Positions 8,244 through 15,772 are shown, numbered from the stretch's first letter. The stretch is 19,371 nt of DNA from Bacteroidota bacterium (GCA_023423015.1 JAFAGE010000130.1:1-19371), one strand, 5' to 3'. Numbers and translations: made by a program. The notes: generated from the sequence alone by a model not told the origin.

Positions 8244-9770
8244 TTAAGATAACAGCGACAGCACGTACCTGATCCGGGTAGTTGTTTCCGGAATTCCGAT
8301 GCTGTGGGCAATATCAAAAACGGCCGGCCCGATCTTTTTTCCGACAAGCATAATACGCAATGGCAGGAGCACTTCTCCTGGTTTGATGTTTTTCGATGCA
8401 GCCAGGTTTTTAAAATTCGCTTCCATTTCTGCTCCGCTCGTTTGTGCCGTATTTTCTATGGAATCGATGAAGCTATTGAAGAACTCCGTTTTTGCTTCAT
8501 TCCATTTGGGTTTAATTGCATCGATATCGAATTCAGCAGGGCGGATAAAAAAGAAACTTGAATTCTCCCATAGTTCCGGGAGCAAAGTGCAACGGTCTTT
8601 GATGAGACTACAAACGCTGACCAGTTTCTCCATCGATGCTTCACCGCCCGCATCATCTACATATTTTTTCAGTTCCGCGGCAAGTTTGCTGTCTTCAGTT
8701 TTCTTGATCCATTCGTGATTAAACCATTTAGCTTTTTCAAAATTGAATTTGGCCCCGCTTTTATGAACCCGGTCGAGGGAGAATTTTTCTACCAGCTCTT
8801 CCTTTGTAAATATTTCCTGTTCGGTTCCATCGTTCCAACCCAGCAAAGCCAGCATATTGATAAAAGCTTCCGGCAGAAAACCTCTTTCCCGGAATCCTTT
8901 GGTTACTTCTCCTGTGTTGGGATCTTTCCAATCCATTGCGAAAACCGGGAAGCCGAGTCTGTCGCCATCACGCTTACTTAATTTTCCTTTGCCATCAGGT
9001 TTCATGATCAGGGGTAAATGAGCCCATTGCGGCATATGTTCAAGCCAACCGAGGTATTTCCAAAGCAGCAGATGTACGGGTGCGCTTGGTAGCCATTCTT
9101 CCCCGCGGAATGCGTGCGTGATTTTCATTAAATAATCATCTACCACCACTGCAAGGTGATAGGTGGGCATGTCATCAGCTTTCAAAAGCACCTTGTCATC
9201 AATCTGGCTGCTGCTAAAATGAACTTCGCCACGAATCATATCCGAAAAAGAAACGTCTTCGTTTTCCGGCATCTTAATCCGGATTACATGTGGTGTTCCT
9301 GATTGCAACAGCCTGTCTGTTTCTTCTTTCCCGAGAGTAAGTGAATTACGCATTTTCAGGCGCAACTGCTGGTTGTATTGCGGGGAAGGATTTGCATCCG
9401 ATTTAAATTCCGCGCGCATCTGTTCCAGTTCTTCCGGAGTATCAAATGCATAGTATGCATTTCCCTGTTGTACGAGTTGCTCTGCGTATTTACGGTAAAT
9501 TTCCTTGCGTTCACTCTGCCTGTAAGGACCGAACTCACCGGGCTTGACAGGACTCTCATCCGGCGGTAATCCGCACCATTCGAGACATTGGTGTATGTAG
9601 TCTTCTGCACCGGGCACAAAACGTGACTGGTCGGTATCTTCAATCCGAAGCACAAAGGAGCCGCCGTGTTTCCGTGCAAACAGATAGTTATATAAAACCG
9701 TTCGTACACCACCCAGGTGGAGGCCACCTGTTGGACTTGGAGCAAACCTCACCCTTACTTTTCCAGGCAT
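8244..9770 (-). CDS. gltX: Glutamyl-tRNA synthetase
   Basis: 508 residues from ATG 9770. It charges tRNA(Glu) with glutamate in the cytosol. I prefer 9770 to the upstream ATG at 9815 because the family begins directly with VRVRFAPSPTG; the extra 15 residues would be unusual and would cover the probable promoter. Visible are the class I HIGH-type motif PSPTGGLHLGG (11-21), LRIEDTDQSR (41-50) that binds glutamate, YRQSERKEIY, and the KMSKS-type loop KLSKRDGD (263-270). The C-terminal anticodon-binding region continues to the stop at 8244. Length is normal for a Bacteroidota GltX. It appears to be the first gene of a four-gene run with the B12 subunit, crotonase and fumC. There is no sign of a truncation or of a nondiscriminating duplicate. 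Confidence 0.97.
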   Translation of the reverse strand: MPGKVRVRFAPSPTGGLHLGGVRTVLYNYLFARKHGGSFVLRIEDTDQSRFVPGAEDYIHQCLEWCGLPPDESPVKPGEFGPYRQSERKEIYRKYAEQLVQQGNAYYAFDTPEELEQMRAEFKSDANPSPQYNQQLRLKMRNSLTLGKEETDRLLQSGTPHVIRIKMPENEDVSFSDMIRGEVHFSSSQIDDKVLLKADDMPTYHLAVVVDDYLMKITHAFRGEEWLPSAPVHLLLWKYLGWLEHMPQWAHLPLIMKPDGKGKLSKRDGDRLGFPVFAMDWKDPNTGEVTKGFRERGFLPEAFINMLALLGWNDGTEQEIFTKEELVEKFSLDRVHKSGAKFNFEKAKWFNHEWIKKTEDSKLAAELKKYVDDAGGEASMEKLVSVCSLIKDRCTLLPELWENSSFFFIRPAEFDIDAIKPKWNEAKTEFFNSFIDSIENTAQTSGAEMEANFKNLAASKNIKPGEVLLPLRIMLVGKKIGPAVFDIAHSIGIPETTTRIRYVLSLLS

Positions 9771-9776
9771 AGGCGG

Positions 9777-9784
9777 CAAATATA
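9777..9784 (-). promoter_or_regulatory. Perfect TAnnTTTG -7 element immediately upstream of gltX
   Basis: On the minus strand the sequence is TATATTTG, then six bases CCGCCT, then the gltX ATG at 9770. This exactly matches the Bacteroidota -7 consensus. No good TTTG is found 18-23 bp further upstream, so the -33 half is weak. If used, transcription would start at or within a few bases of the start codon. Confidence 0.45.
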
Positions 9785-9810
9785 CATAATGGGTGGGTGA
9801 GTCACTGTCG

Positions 9811-9829
9811 GCCACACTAGAGCTGTGGC
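9811..9829. repeat. Inverted repeat GCCACA-N7-TGTGGC in the gltX/ARPP-1 divergent region
   Basis: Two perfect 6-bp arms (9811-9816 and 9824-9829) around CTAGAGC. It sits in the 77-bp region between the divergent gltX and the exported ARPP-1-like gene, 18 bp before the GTG start of the latter. There is no T-tract, so a terminator is unlikely. A transcription-factor site or a structure at the mRNA 5' end is possible, but arms this short also occur by chance. Confidence 0.25.
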
Positions 9830-9847
9830 ATATTCGTTTATTGTTAA

Positions 9848-10774
9848 GTGAAGAAAATCCTGTTTTTCCTGTGCATATTGGTTTCTCACCAGGTACCTGC
9901 CCAGCTTATATATGAAACCGTGTGGGTAGATTATGATAGTGCCTGGGAGTATAAATCGTTACAATTTATCCCAATCAGGCCTAAAGACGGAGACGGTAAA
10001 CCCGGGCCGCGCCTGATATCGCTGAGCCGCGCCATACAATCGGGCAAAGCTTCTGTCAGCGAAAGAGGAAGTGCATCTACGGAGAACGTGCACTGGCTGC
10101 GCATCAACAATCATTCAGACGAATCCATTTTTGTTGCCTCAGGAGAAACATTTACAGGAGGAAGGCAGGACCGTATGGTAACGAAAGACACTATCCTTTC
10201 TCCGACCGGCCGCGACCAGTACATACCTGTGATGTGCATCGAAGAGGGTAGGTGGAGCGACAAGGAACGAAAGCTGCAGTACGACAACTATGCAAACACG
10301 CAATTGCGCAAGGTGCTCGACAAAACAAAGAACCAGGTGCTGATCTGGAAAGAAATATTTACGCAGTTAAGTGCTTCTGCTTTTTCATCTCCCACGTTTG
10401 CTTACGCCGCATTGAAGCAAAACAAGGAATACCAGGCTTTGGACAAAGAATATATGGATTGGTTCCGGGAAAAAATTCGCAAGTCGGACAGCACAATGTG
10501 CGGTTTTATTTGCGTCAGCGGCAACAAGGTGATCGGAACCGAAATTTTTTCGGACCGGAATCTCTTCTTCGATGAACTTGAACCATTGATGCATGGCTAT
10601 ATCACCGAAGCGGTTATGCATGGCAGAACGCCGATGCTCGTAAAAGAAGAGATTAAGGTGTTCATGGACAAAATTCTCACGAATGAAACTTTACAGGCTG
10701 AATACTGTAAAACGAACGGAAAAATATTTCGTGCGCAGGGAAAGGTAATGCACGTGGCAGCATATGGCGAATAG
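9848..10774 (+). CDS. Exported ARPP-1 (DUF6569)-like domain protein, function unknown
   Basis: 308 residues, starting at GTG 9848; there is no other Met in frame until residue 110, and the GTG begins a good signal peptide (MKKILFFLCILVSHQVPA, cleavage at about residues 18-19, no lipobox Cys). The mature part matches what I know as ARPP-1 (ARG and rhodanese-phosphatase-superfamily associated protein domain, DUF6569): VHWLRINNHSDESIFVASGE (81-100) leading into GETFTGGRQDRMV (99-111, family form GExLxGGxQNR), and YIPVMCIEEGRW (125-136, family form IPVxCxExGRW). The rest is alpha/beta with no recognised catalytic motif. Most annotated members are cytoplasmic and sit near ADP-ribosylglycohydrolase or rhodanese/phosphatase genes; none is here. 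The downstream neighbour, 51 bp away on the same strand, is a polysaccharide deacetylase. Family match is good; function unknown. Confidence 0.85.
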   Translation: MKKILFFLCILVSHQVPAQLIYETVWVDYDSAWEYKSLQFIPIRPKDGDGKPGPRLISLSRAIQSGKASVSERGSASTENVHWLRINNHSDESIFVASGETFTGGRQDRMVTKDTILSPTGRDQYIPVMCIEEGRWSDKERKLQYDNYANTQLRKVLDKTKNQVLIWKEIFTQLSASAFSSPTFAYAALKQNKEYQALDKEYMDWFREKIRKSDSTMCGFICVSGNKVIGTEIFSDRNLFFDELEPLMHGYITEAVMHGRTPMLVKEEIKVFMDKILTNETLQAEYCKTNGKIFRAQGKVMHVAAYGE

Positions 10775-10813
10775 CAGCGGAACGAGCACGATGGTTGTAA
10801 TCGAAGAAAGGCA

Positions 10814-10821
10814 GAAATTTG
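10814..10821 (+). promoter_or_regulatory. Near-consensus -7-like element before the deacetylase gene
   Basis: GAAATTTG matches TAnnTTTG at five of the six fixed positions and is followed by TAGT and then the ATG at 10826. It has the same abutting layout seen at gltX and tatD but a poorer match, and there is no clear -33 element. The gene may simply be read through from the ARPP-1-like gene. Confidence 0.2.
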
Positions 10822-10825
10822 TAGT

Positions 10826-11464
10826 ATGTTGTATTTTACAAAAACGCCGGTCTTGCTGAAGAAGATCTATCCTTCGTGCATATGGAACATGAACCGGCAG
10901 GAGAAAAAAATCTACCTCACATTCGATGACGGTCCGCATCCTGAAGCAACAAAATATGTACTTGATACACTGAAGCAATTCGATGCAAGGGCAACGTTCT
11001 TCTGCATCGGAAAGAATGTGGCAACCCACCAGGAACTTTACCGTAGAATTATTGATGAAGGTCACGCGGTTGGTAATCATACACACAATCACGTTAACGG
11101 ATGGAAAACACCGAATGAAGAATACATCCGTGACATTGCACTGGCGCGTAAGTACATCGACAGTACACTCTTCAGGCCGCCTTATGGAAAGATCAGCAGG
11201 TTCCAGGTGCGATTACTTACCGCAACAGAGAACGTGAAGCAACCAGTTGCCTTTCGAATCATAATGTGGGACGTGTTGAGTGCGGATTTTGATCTTTCAG
11301 TATCGGCAGAAAAATGCGCGTCGAATGTGATTTCAAAAGCAAAGGCTGGTTCAATCGTGGTATTCCATGACAGTGAAAAAGCATTGCCGCGCATGAAACC
11401 CGCTTTGTTGAAAACCCTGGAACACTTTACGACGGAGGGATACCGCTTTGAGGCAATCAGATAA
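10826..11464 (+). CDS. Polysaccharide deacetylase, CE4/NodB family
   Basis: 212 residues. CE4 enzymes remove N- or O-acetyl groups from peptidoglycan, chitin-like or other polysaccharides with a bound metal ion. The five motifs are visible: TFDDGPHP (32-39) with catalytic base Asp34 and metal ligand Asp35; GNHTHNH (83-89) with metal ligands His85 and His89; FRPPYGK (116-122); WDVLSADF (148-155) and IVVFHDS near the end carrying the general-acid His. Start ATG 10826 gives the common Bacteroidota N-terminus MLYFTKTPVLLKKIYPS. There is no signal peptide or clear membrane anchor, so either it is cytosolic or export is by an unrecognised route. Length is short to normal (the bare NodB domain). A strong terminator follows 54 bp downstream. 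Substrate cannot be inferred. Confidence 0.93.
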   Translation: MLYFTKTPVLLKKIYPSCIWNMNRQEKKIYLTFDDGPHPEATKYVLDTLKQFDARATFFCIGKNVATHQELYRRIIDEGHAVGNHTHNHVNGWKTPNEEYIRDIALARKYIDSTLFRPPYGKISRFQVRLLTATENVKQPVAFRIIMWDVLSADFDLSVSAEKCASNVISKAKAGSIVVFHDSEKALPRMKPALLKTLEHFTTEGYRFEAIR

Positions 11465-11518
11465 GGAAGGATGAGGTCGGGGGATATTGAAAAAATATTG
11501 ACATATATAAAATAAGTT

Positions 11519-11548
11519 GGGCCGGGGTAGACACCCTGGCCCGTTTTT
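11519..11548 (+). terminator. Rho-independent terminator after the deacetylase gene
   Basis: A 10-bp stem, GGGCCGGGGT / ACCCTGGCCC (one G-U pair), closed by loop AGAC and followed by TTTTT. It is placed 54 bp downstream of the deacetylase stop and ends the ARPP-1-like/deacetylase unit. Confidence 0.87.
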
Positions 11549-11627
11549 ATTCCGTACCCTATGAAAAATGCTTTAAAGGTAGAACTTTTTTAATAAAACA
11601 AAACTTATTTATATAACCCTATAACGC

Positions 11628-11656
11628 CCGTATGCCGCTTCAGCAGCGAGATACGG
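11628..11656. repeat. Imperfect hairpin upstream of tatD
   Basis: Arms CCGTAT (11628-11633) and ATACGG (11651-11656) pair outside a 2x2 internal loop and a second 4-bp helix CGCT (11636-11639) / AGCG (11645-11648), loop TCAGC. It sits in the 244-bp gene-free stretch between the deacetylase stop and tatD, after the terminator and before the -7 element, so it would not be in the tatD mRNA if that promoter is used. No T-tract follows. Role unknown; apart from it, the terminator and the promoter motif, this stretch shows only AT-rich sequence. Confidence 0.25.
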
Positions 11657-11694
11657 CCGAAAAGGGTTTCAGGGAAAGAGCGGTAATTCGCTTG

Positions 11695-11702
11695 TAAATT
11701 TG
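11695..11702 (+). promoter_or_regulatory. Perfect TAnnTTTG -7 element immediately upstream of tatD
   Basis: TAAATTTG followed by CATCCT and then ATG at 11709: the same element, the same 6-nt gap and the same final CCT as at gltX. The -33 half is weak (TTTC at 11667-11670, 24 bp away). Transcription from it would start at or very near the first ATG, or give a roughly 24-nt leader if translation begins at 11733. Confidence 0.45.
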
Positions 11703-11708
11703 CATCCT

Positions 11709-12503
11709 ATGGAAATGAAGAAATCGCCTCCAATGCTTATAGATACTCACTGTCACGTGTATTTGGAAGAGTTTGACAACGACAGGAATGAGGTGATTCA
11801 AAGGGCAAGGGAAGCAGGGGTTGCACGCATATTTATGCCTGCACTTGACAAAAATCATTTTCTTCGTTTACTCGATGTCGAAACAGCATATCCCGGTGTT
11901 TGCCGGGCGATGGCGGGCATACATCCCTGCTATGTGAACGAGAATTATCGCGAAGAACTTGATTTTTTACAAGTTGAAGTGGGTAAAAGGCCGTTTGCCG
12001 CCATCGGGGAAATCGGGCTGGATTATTATTGGGACCGCACTTTTGATGATTTCCAGATGATTTGTTTCCGCGAGCAGATCGACATAGCCCTGTCCGCCTC
12101 GTTACCGATCGTGATCCATTCACGTAGCTCTATGGACGCGGTGATCGGGGTCCTCAAAGAATACAAAGGCAAAGGATTGAGGGGAATATTTCACTGTTTC
12201 TCGGGTACTTATGAAAATGCAGTAGCCGTAATTGATTGCGGTTTGCTGTTGGGCATCGGTGGGGTAGTTACCTACAAGAATGCCGGCCTGGCAGAGGTGG
12301 TATCTAAACTGGATCTTCGGCATATTGTCGTGGAAACAGATGCTCCTTACTTAGCGCCGGTTCCTTTTCGCGGCAAGAGAAATGAAAGTAGTTACCTGAA
12401 ATATGTGGTGCAAAAAATTTCGGAAGTAGCCCAGGAAGACATTGAACAGGTTGCCGAAATAACAACTGCGAATGCGCTTAAAGTATTCAATGAGCCATTT
12501 TAG
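11709..12503 (+). CDS. TatD family metal-dependent hydrolase (DNase-like)
   Basis: 264 residues from ATG 11709; ATGs at 11715 and 11733 are also possible, and 11733 gives the shortest family-like start MLIDTHCH. TatD proteins are TIM-barrel, two-metal enzymes; E. coli TatD is reported to act as a 3'-5' DNase and others as D-aminoacyl-tRNA deacylases, so the exact substrate here is open. Metal ligands are visible in order: DTHCH (His14, His16), GEIGLDYYW (Glu101), VIHSR (His137), FHCFSG (His162) and VETDAPYLAP (Asp211). The block PVPFRGKRNESSYL follows as usual. Length is normal (about 260). The stop overlaps the converging ybbP-like stop by 4 bp. The gene stands alone, with its own promoter-like element and no co-directional neighbour. 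Confidence 0.93.
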   Translation: MEMKKSPPMLIDTHCHVYLEEFDNDRNEVIQRAREAGVARIFMPALDKNHFLRLLDVETAYPGVCRAMAGIHPCYVNENYREELDFLQVEVGKRPFAAIGEIGLDYYWDRTFDDFQMICFREQIDIALSASLPIVIHSRSSMDAVIGVLKEYKGKGLRGIFHCFSGTYENAVAVIDCGLLLGIGGVVTYKNAGLAEVVSKLDLRHIVVETDAPYLAPVPFRGKRNESSYLKYVVQKISEVAQEDIEQVAEITTANALKVFNEPF

Positions 12504-15046
12504 ACTTCGTGCCTGAGAACTTCCAATGGCGGTTTGTTCAAAACGCTTCTGCTATTCAGCACCCCAATAACAACTGTCATAATACAAATCAGGAGAAAGA
12601 TCAGCATTATCGGTGTGAGTGCGGGTGTGAATGTGGTTTCGAAATTGTAGTAAGCCAGGGCCCAGCTGGCTCCAATCGCAACAATAATCCCTGCTACTGC
12701 AGCCATCGTTCCAAGGAAAAAATATTCGAGTGCCGTGATTGTGAGGACCTGTTTGCCACTTGCACCAAGGGTACGCAGCAACACATTTTCCTGCATCCGC
12801 TGATATCTGCTTATCAGCACGGAAATTACAAGCACAACCATTCCCGTAAGAATGCTAAAGCCTGCAATAAACCGGATTATAAACGCAATCTTGCTCATCA
12901 CGTCGTCGAGTATCCGAAGAACTAAGGCCAAATCAATTACAGAAACATTCGGGAAACGTTGTACCACTTCCTGTTGAAACCGTGCGGATGCTGTATCTGA
13001 AGCAGCATGCGTCATGTATACCATAAACTGTGGTGCCTGCTCCAGGACGCCTGATGGAAATACTACCAGAAAATTTGCCTGTAAACGATTCCAGTCTACC
13101 TCGCGAAAACTTCCCAGTATGGTGGGGATAAGTGCTCCCTGAACGTTAAACACCATTGTGTCTCCGATTTTTAATCCGAACCGGGAAGCAAATCCCTGTT
13201 CCAGGGAAATGTAAACATTACCGGTACCTTGTTCGGGTGCCGGATGCCATTTGCCTTCGACTATTTTTTCTGCGTCGGTAATGGTGTCGCGGAAAGTAAC
13301 GCGGTATTCGCGGCTAAAAAGGCGCATTGACTCTTCGCGCGTAGTGTCTTCCTGTACGTCCATCGCTCTTTTACCGTTAACCGTTTCAAGCCGCATGCTC
13401 ACTATCGGTACCATCGGATTCGCTGGAAATCCATGCTGATTTGCAATCCGGTAAATCTCAGATTGCTGTGGTGTTTGAATATCGTACATCACCAGGTTCG
13501 ACTGCCCCTTTGCCGCAGTCATTGCTACGCGGTTAACGAGTATGCCCTGGATAAAAAATAACGTGCAGATAAATGCTGTACCAAATCCAATTGAGACGAT
13601 GAGGAGCCGGGTTTGATTATTGGGGCGATAAAGGTTGAGAATTCCCTGTCGCCAAACGAAGTTCCAACCGCTGGGGAAAAAGCGTTTTCCCAGCCACATA
13701 ATCAATGAAGCGACGAGCGCAAGAATTAAAAATATCACCAGTATACCTGCGATGAAGGCGAGTGATTTCATCCAGTTGCCAAGCTGCAGGTACATCAGTG
13801 CGAAAAGAAAAATAATTATGCCGCCCCAGATAATCAACCGGAGTGGATCGCGCGTGAGGCCCGCAGGCTGAAATGCCATGCGCAGCGTATTCAGCGGTGA
13901 AATTTTGCGAACCGATACGAGCGGAACCAGGGCAAACAACACCGAAATGACGACGCCGAGTAATAAACCCTGCGCAATTGATTTCCATGAAACACTGGTT
14001 ATTATTTCAAATGGAATCAGATCGCTCAATAACGCAGGCAACAGGAACTGGACACCGGTTCCCAGCGCCGCACCCAATGCAGAGCAGATCGCGGCCATCA
14101 CCATTATCTGGATGAGAAATATTAGGAATGCATCGGATGATCGTGCACCCAGGCATCGGAGCACCGCGATAATGCCGATCTTTTCGCGTGAATAAATATG
14201 AATCGCACTCATCACCCCGATACAACCCAGCAACAACGCAATGAAACCTACGAGTTGCAGATATTGGGTGAGATCGCGGAATGCGCGGCCGGTATCCTGT
14301 TTTTCTGTTTCGATGGTATCGAAGTAAAATCCATCCAGTTCAAGCCGTTGTTCTATTACGGGCACTAGTTTAACCGGATCAACTGTATTCTTTAAACGGA
14401 TGTAATTGCGGAATCCTATCCGGCTACCCTTATCCATTAATCCTGATTTCTCCACAAAACGCATGGGTATGTACACTACAGGAGCTACCGTGGCGGAAAT
14501 TCCTGTTTGCCCGGGTGCTTTGAGCAGTGCACCTTCCACAACATAATTCAGATCACCAATGGTTACTGAATCGCCGCGCTTTACGTTGTATTGAATCATC
14601 AGCGACCGGTCGAGCAGGGCGGCTTGTTTATTCCTGAAAGATGATTCAGCATCTACGGGGTTCGTTTCAAGCTTTCCATAGTAAGGATAGTTCCCCTCCA
14701 GCGCGCGCACCTGTACGAGCCGCGTACCTTTGTTTCCGGGAAAATAGGTCATCGAAGAAAACCGTCTTTCTTCACTAACGTCTGCGCCTACCGAGTCGAT
14801 GATATGTTTTACAGCTTCGGTGTTTTCACGACCGCCGGAAATTTCCAGATCTGCACCTAATAAAACGGCGGCCTGTTCATCAACATTTTGTTTCAGATTC
14901 TCACCAAGTGAAAAGATAGCTACCTGTGCTGCAATTCCCAGCACGATTGCCGATCCGAATAGAAACAGGCGCGAACGGTTCCGGCGGCTATCGCGCCACG
15001 CCATTTTAAAAAGCCAGCGAAGTTTATACAGTCGATCAGCTGCCAT
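12500..15046 (-). CDS. ybbP: MacB/FtsX-superfamily ABC transporter permease, YbbP-like
   Basis: 848 residues from ATG 15046, which overlaps the ATPase gene by 11 bp; an in-frame ATG at 15067 is possible but adds only seven residues. About ten membrane segments are visible: one near residues 28-46; a first FtsX bundle near 261-283, 306-338 and 354-381; a pair near 403-423 and 429-453; one near 481-501; and a last FtsX bundle near 720-744, 773-798 and 811-831. Two large extracytoplasmic domains lie at about 47-260 and 502-719. This duplicated-FtsX layout and length match E. coli YbbP (about 800 residues, ten segments) and not four-segment MacB or LolC/E. Such permeases usually act by mechanotransmission on envelope substrates rather than as classical importers. 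Pairing with the ATPase and the divergent TesA-like gene supports the name. Confidence 0.88.
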   Translation of the reverse strand: MAADRLYKLRWLFKMAWRDSRRNRSRLFLFGSAIVLGIAAQVAIFSLGENLKQNVDEQAAVLLGADLEISGGRENTEAVKHIIDSVGADVSEERRFSSMTYFPGNKGTRLVQVRALEGNYPYYGKLETNPVDAESSFRNKQAALLDRSLMIQYNVKRGDSVTIGDLNYVVEGALLKAPGQTGISATVAPVVYIPMRFVEKSGLMDKGSRIGFRNYIRLKNTVDPVKLVPVIEQRLELDGFYFDTIETEKQDTGRAFRDLTQYLQLVGFIALLLGCIGVMSAIHIYSREKIGIIAVLRCLGARSSDAFLIFLIQIMVMAAICSALGAALGTGVQFLLPALLSDLIPFEIITSVSWKSIAQGLLLGVVISVLFALVPLVSVRKISPLNTLRMAFQPAGLTRDPLRLIIWGGIIIFLFALMYLQLGNWMKSLAFIAGILVIFLILALVASLIMWLGKRFFPSGWNFVWRQGILNLYRPNNQTRLLIVSIGFGTAFICTLFFIQGILVNRVAMTAAKGQSNLVMYDIQTPQQSEIYRIANQHGFPANPMVPIVSMRLETVNGKRAMDVQEDTTREESMRLFSREYRVTFRDTITDAEKIVEGKWHPAPEQGTGNVYISLEQGFASRFGLKIGDTMVFNVQGALIPTILGSFREVDWNRLQANFLVVFPSGVLEQAPQFMVYMTHAASDTASARFQQEVVQRFPNVSVIDLALVLRILDDVMSKIAFIIRFIAGFSILTGMVVLVISVLISRYQRMQENVLLRTLGASGKQVLTITALEYFFLGTMAAVAGIIVAIGASWALAYYNFETTFTPALTPIMLIFLLICIMTVVIGVLNSRSVLNKPPLEVLRHEV

Positions 15047-15731
15047 GTACACCTGCTTTTTCGTCACTCACAATTTTACCTCCCTTGAGTCTTACGATAC
15101 GCTGTGTTTTCGCGGCAAGCTCCAGGTTGTGTGTCACCAGCACAAGCGTTGTTGCCGCTTCCTTGTTAAGGTTAAACAGCAGGTTTACTACGTTGTTGCT
15201 TGCTTCTTCATCGAGATTGCCGGTCGGCTCATCAGCAAAAAGGATTTTAGGTTGGGTTGAAAACGCTCTTGCAAGAGAAATACGCTGTTGTTCTCCTCCA
15301 CTTAACTGAACGGGGTAGTGGTCGGCGCGTTCCGAAAGACCTACTTTATCCAGCAACCCGAGAGCACGGGGCCGAATATTTTTTTCGCGCCGTAATTCGA
15401 GGGGTACCATAATATTCTCAAGAGCGGTAAGTGTCGGGATAAGTTGAAAACTCTGGAAGATAAATCCTACATATTTATTACGGACTTCAGCGCGCTGGTC
15501 TTCATCGAGATCGTTTAATAAAATTCCATTCAGCTCAACAGTGCCCCTGGTTGCGCGATCGAGTCCTGCACATAAGCCGAGCAATGTAGATTTTCCGCTA
15601 CCGGACGGACCTACAATGGAGATAGTTATCCCTGCCTCAACTTCGAGGTTGATATTGTCAAGTATCGTCAGCTCGCGGGCTGCACTGTGGTACGTTTTTG
15701 TTAAACCTTTAATATTGAGGATTGCTTCCAT
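15036..15731 (-). CDS. ybbA: ABC transporter ATP-binding protein, YbbA-like
   Basis: 231 residues, typical for the LolD/MacB-type ATPase group. It powers the YbbP-like permease encoded immediately downstream with an 11-bp overlap, so the two are translationally coupled. Motifs in order: Walker A GPSGSGKST (41-49), Q-loop FIFQSFQLIPTLTALENIMVP, signature LSGGEQQR, Walker B ILFADEPTGNLD and switch THN. The GNLDEE and FQSFQL-PTLTALENI sequences are characteristic of the LolD/YbbA/MacB cluster. Start ATG 15731 gives MEAILNIKGLTKTYH. The divergent esterase starts only 41 bp away. LolD would be a plausible alternative name from this sequence alone; the permease and the esterase neighbour decide for YbbA. 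Confidence 0.92.
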   Translation of the reverse strand: MEAILNIKGLTKTYHSAARELTILDNINLEVEAGITISIVGPSGSGKSTLLGLCAGLDRATRGTVELNGILLNDLDEDQRAEVRNKYVGFIFQSFQLIPTLTALENIMVPLELRREKNIRPRALGLLDKVGLSERADHYPVQLSGGEQQRISLARAFSTQPKILFADEPTGNLDEEASNNVVNLLFNLNKEAATTLVLVTHNLELAAKTQRIVRLKGGKIVSDEKAGVHGS

Positions 15732-15772
15732 TGGACCGCTTAACTTTAATGGCAGGTAAAAATATTGGATAA

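Noticed and set aside
8299..8718. 139-codon open frame on the + strand inside gltX
   Set aside because: Lies wholly antisense to a confident gltX, has no recognisable domain and biased Ser/Phe-rich composition; a codon-usage shadow.
9356..9745. 129-codon minus-strand frame inside the N-terminal half of gltX in another reading frame
   Set aside because: Same-strand out-of-frame shadow; the gltX frame contains all conserved motifs, so there is no frameshift.
10691..11092. 133-codon minus-strand frame spanning the ARPP-1/deacetylase junction
   Set aside because: Cysteine- and hydrophobic-rich antisense frame over the conserved TFDDGPHP and HTHNH region; no start context or homology.
9848..11464. 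An ADP-ribosylation-type defence system built around the ARPP-1-like protein
   Set aside because: No ADP-ribosyltransferase, macro domain, ADP-ribosylglycohydrolase, rhodanese or phosphatase gene is adjacent, and the protein is exported.
14799..15260. 153-codon + strand frame across the ybbP/ybbA junction
   Set aside because: Antisense to two well-supported ABC genes and without family resemblance; also 12509-12925 on the same strand inside ybbP.
12500..15731. MacAB-type drug exporter or LolCDE lipoprotein exporter
   Set aside because: The permease is about 850 residues with roughly ten membrane segments, two large extracytoplasmic domains and a separate ATPase; no membrane-fusion protein or second permease is present, and the TesA-like neighbour fits YbbAP.
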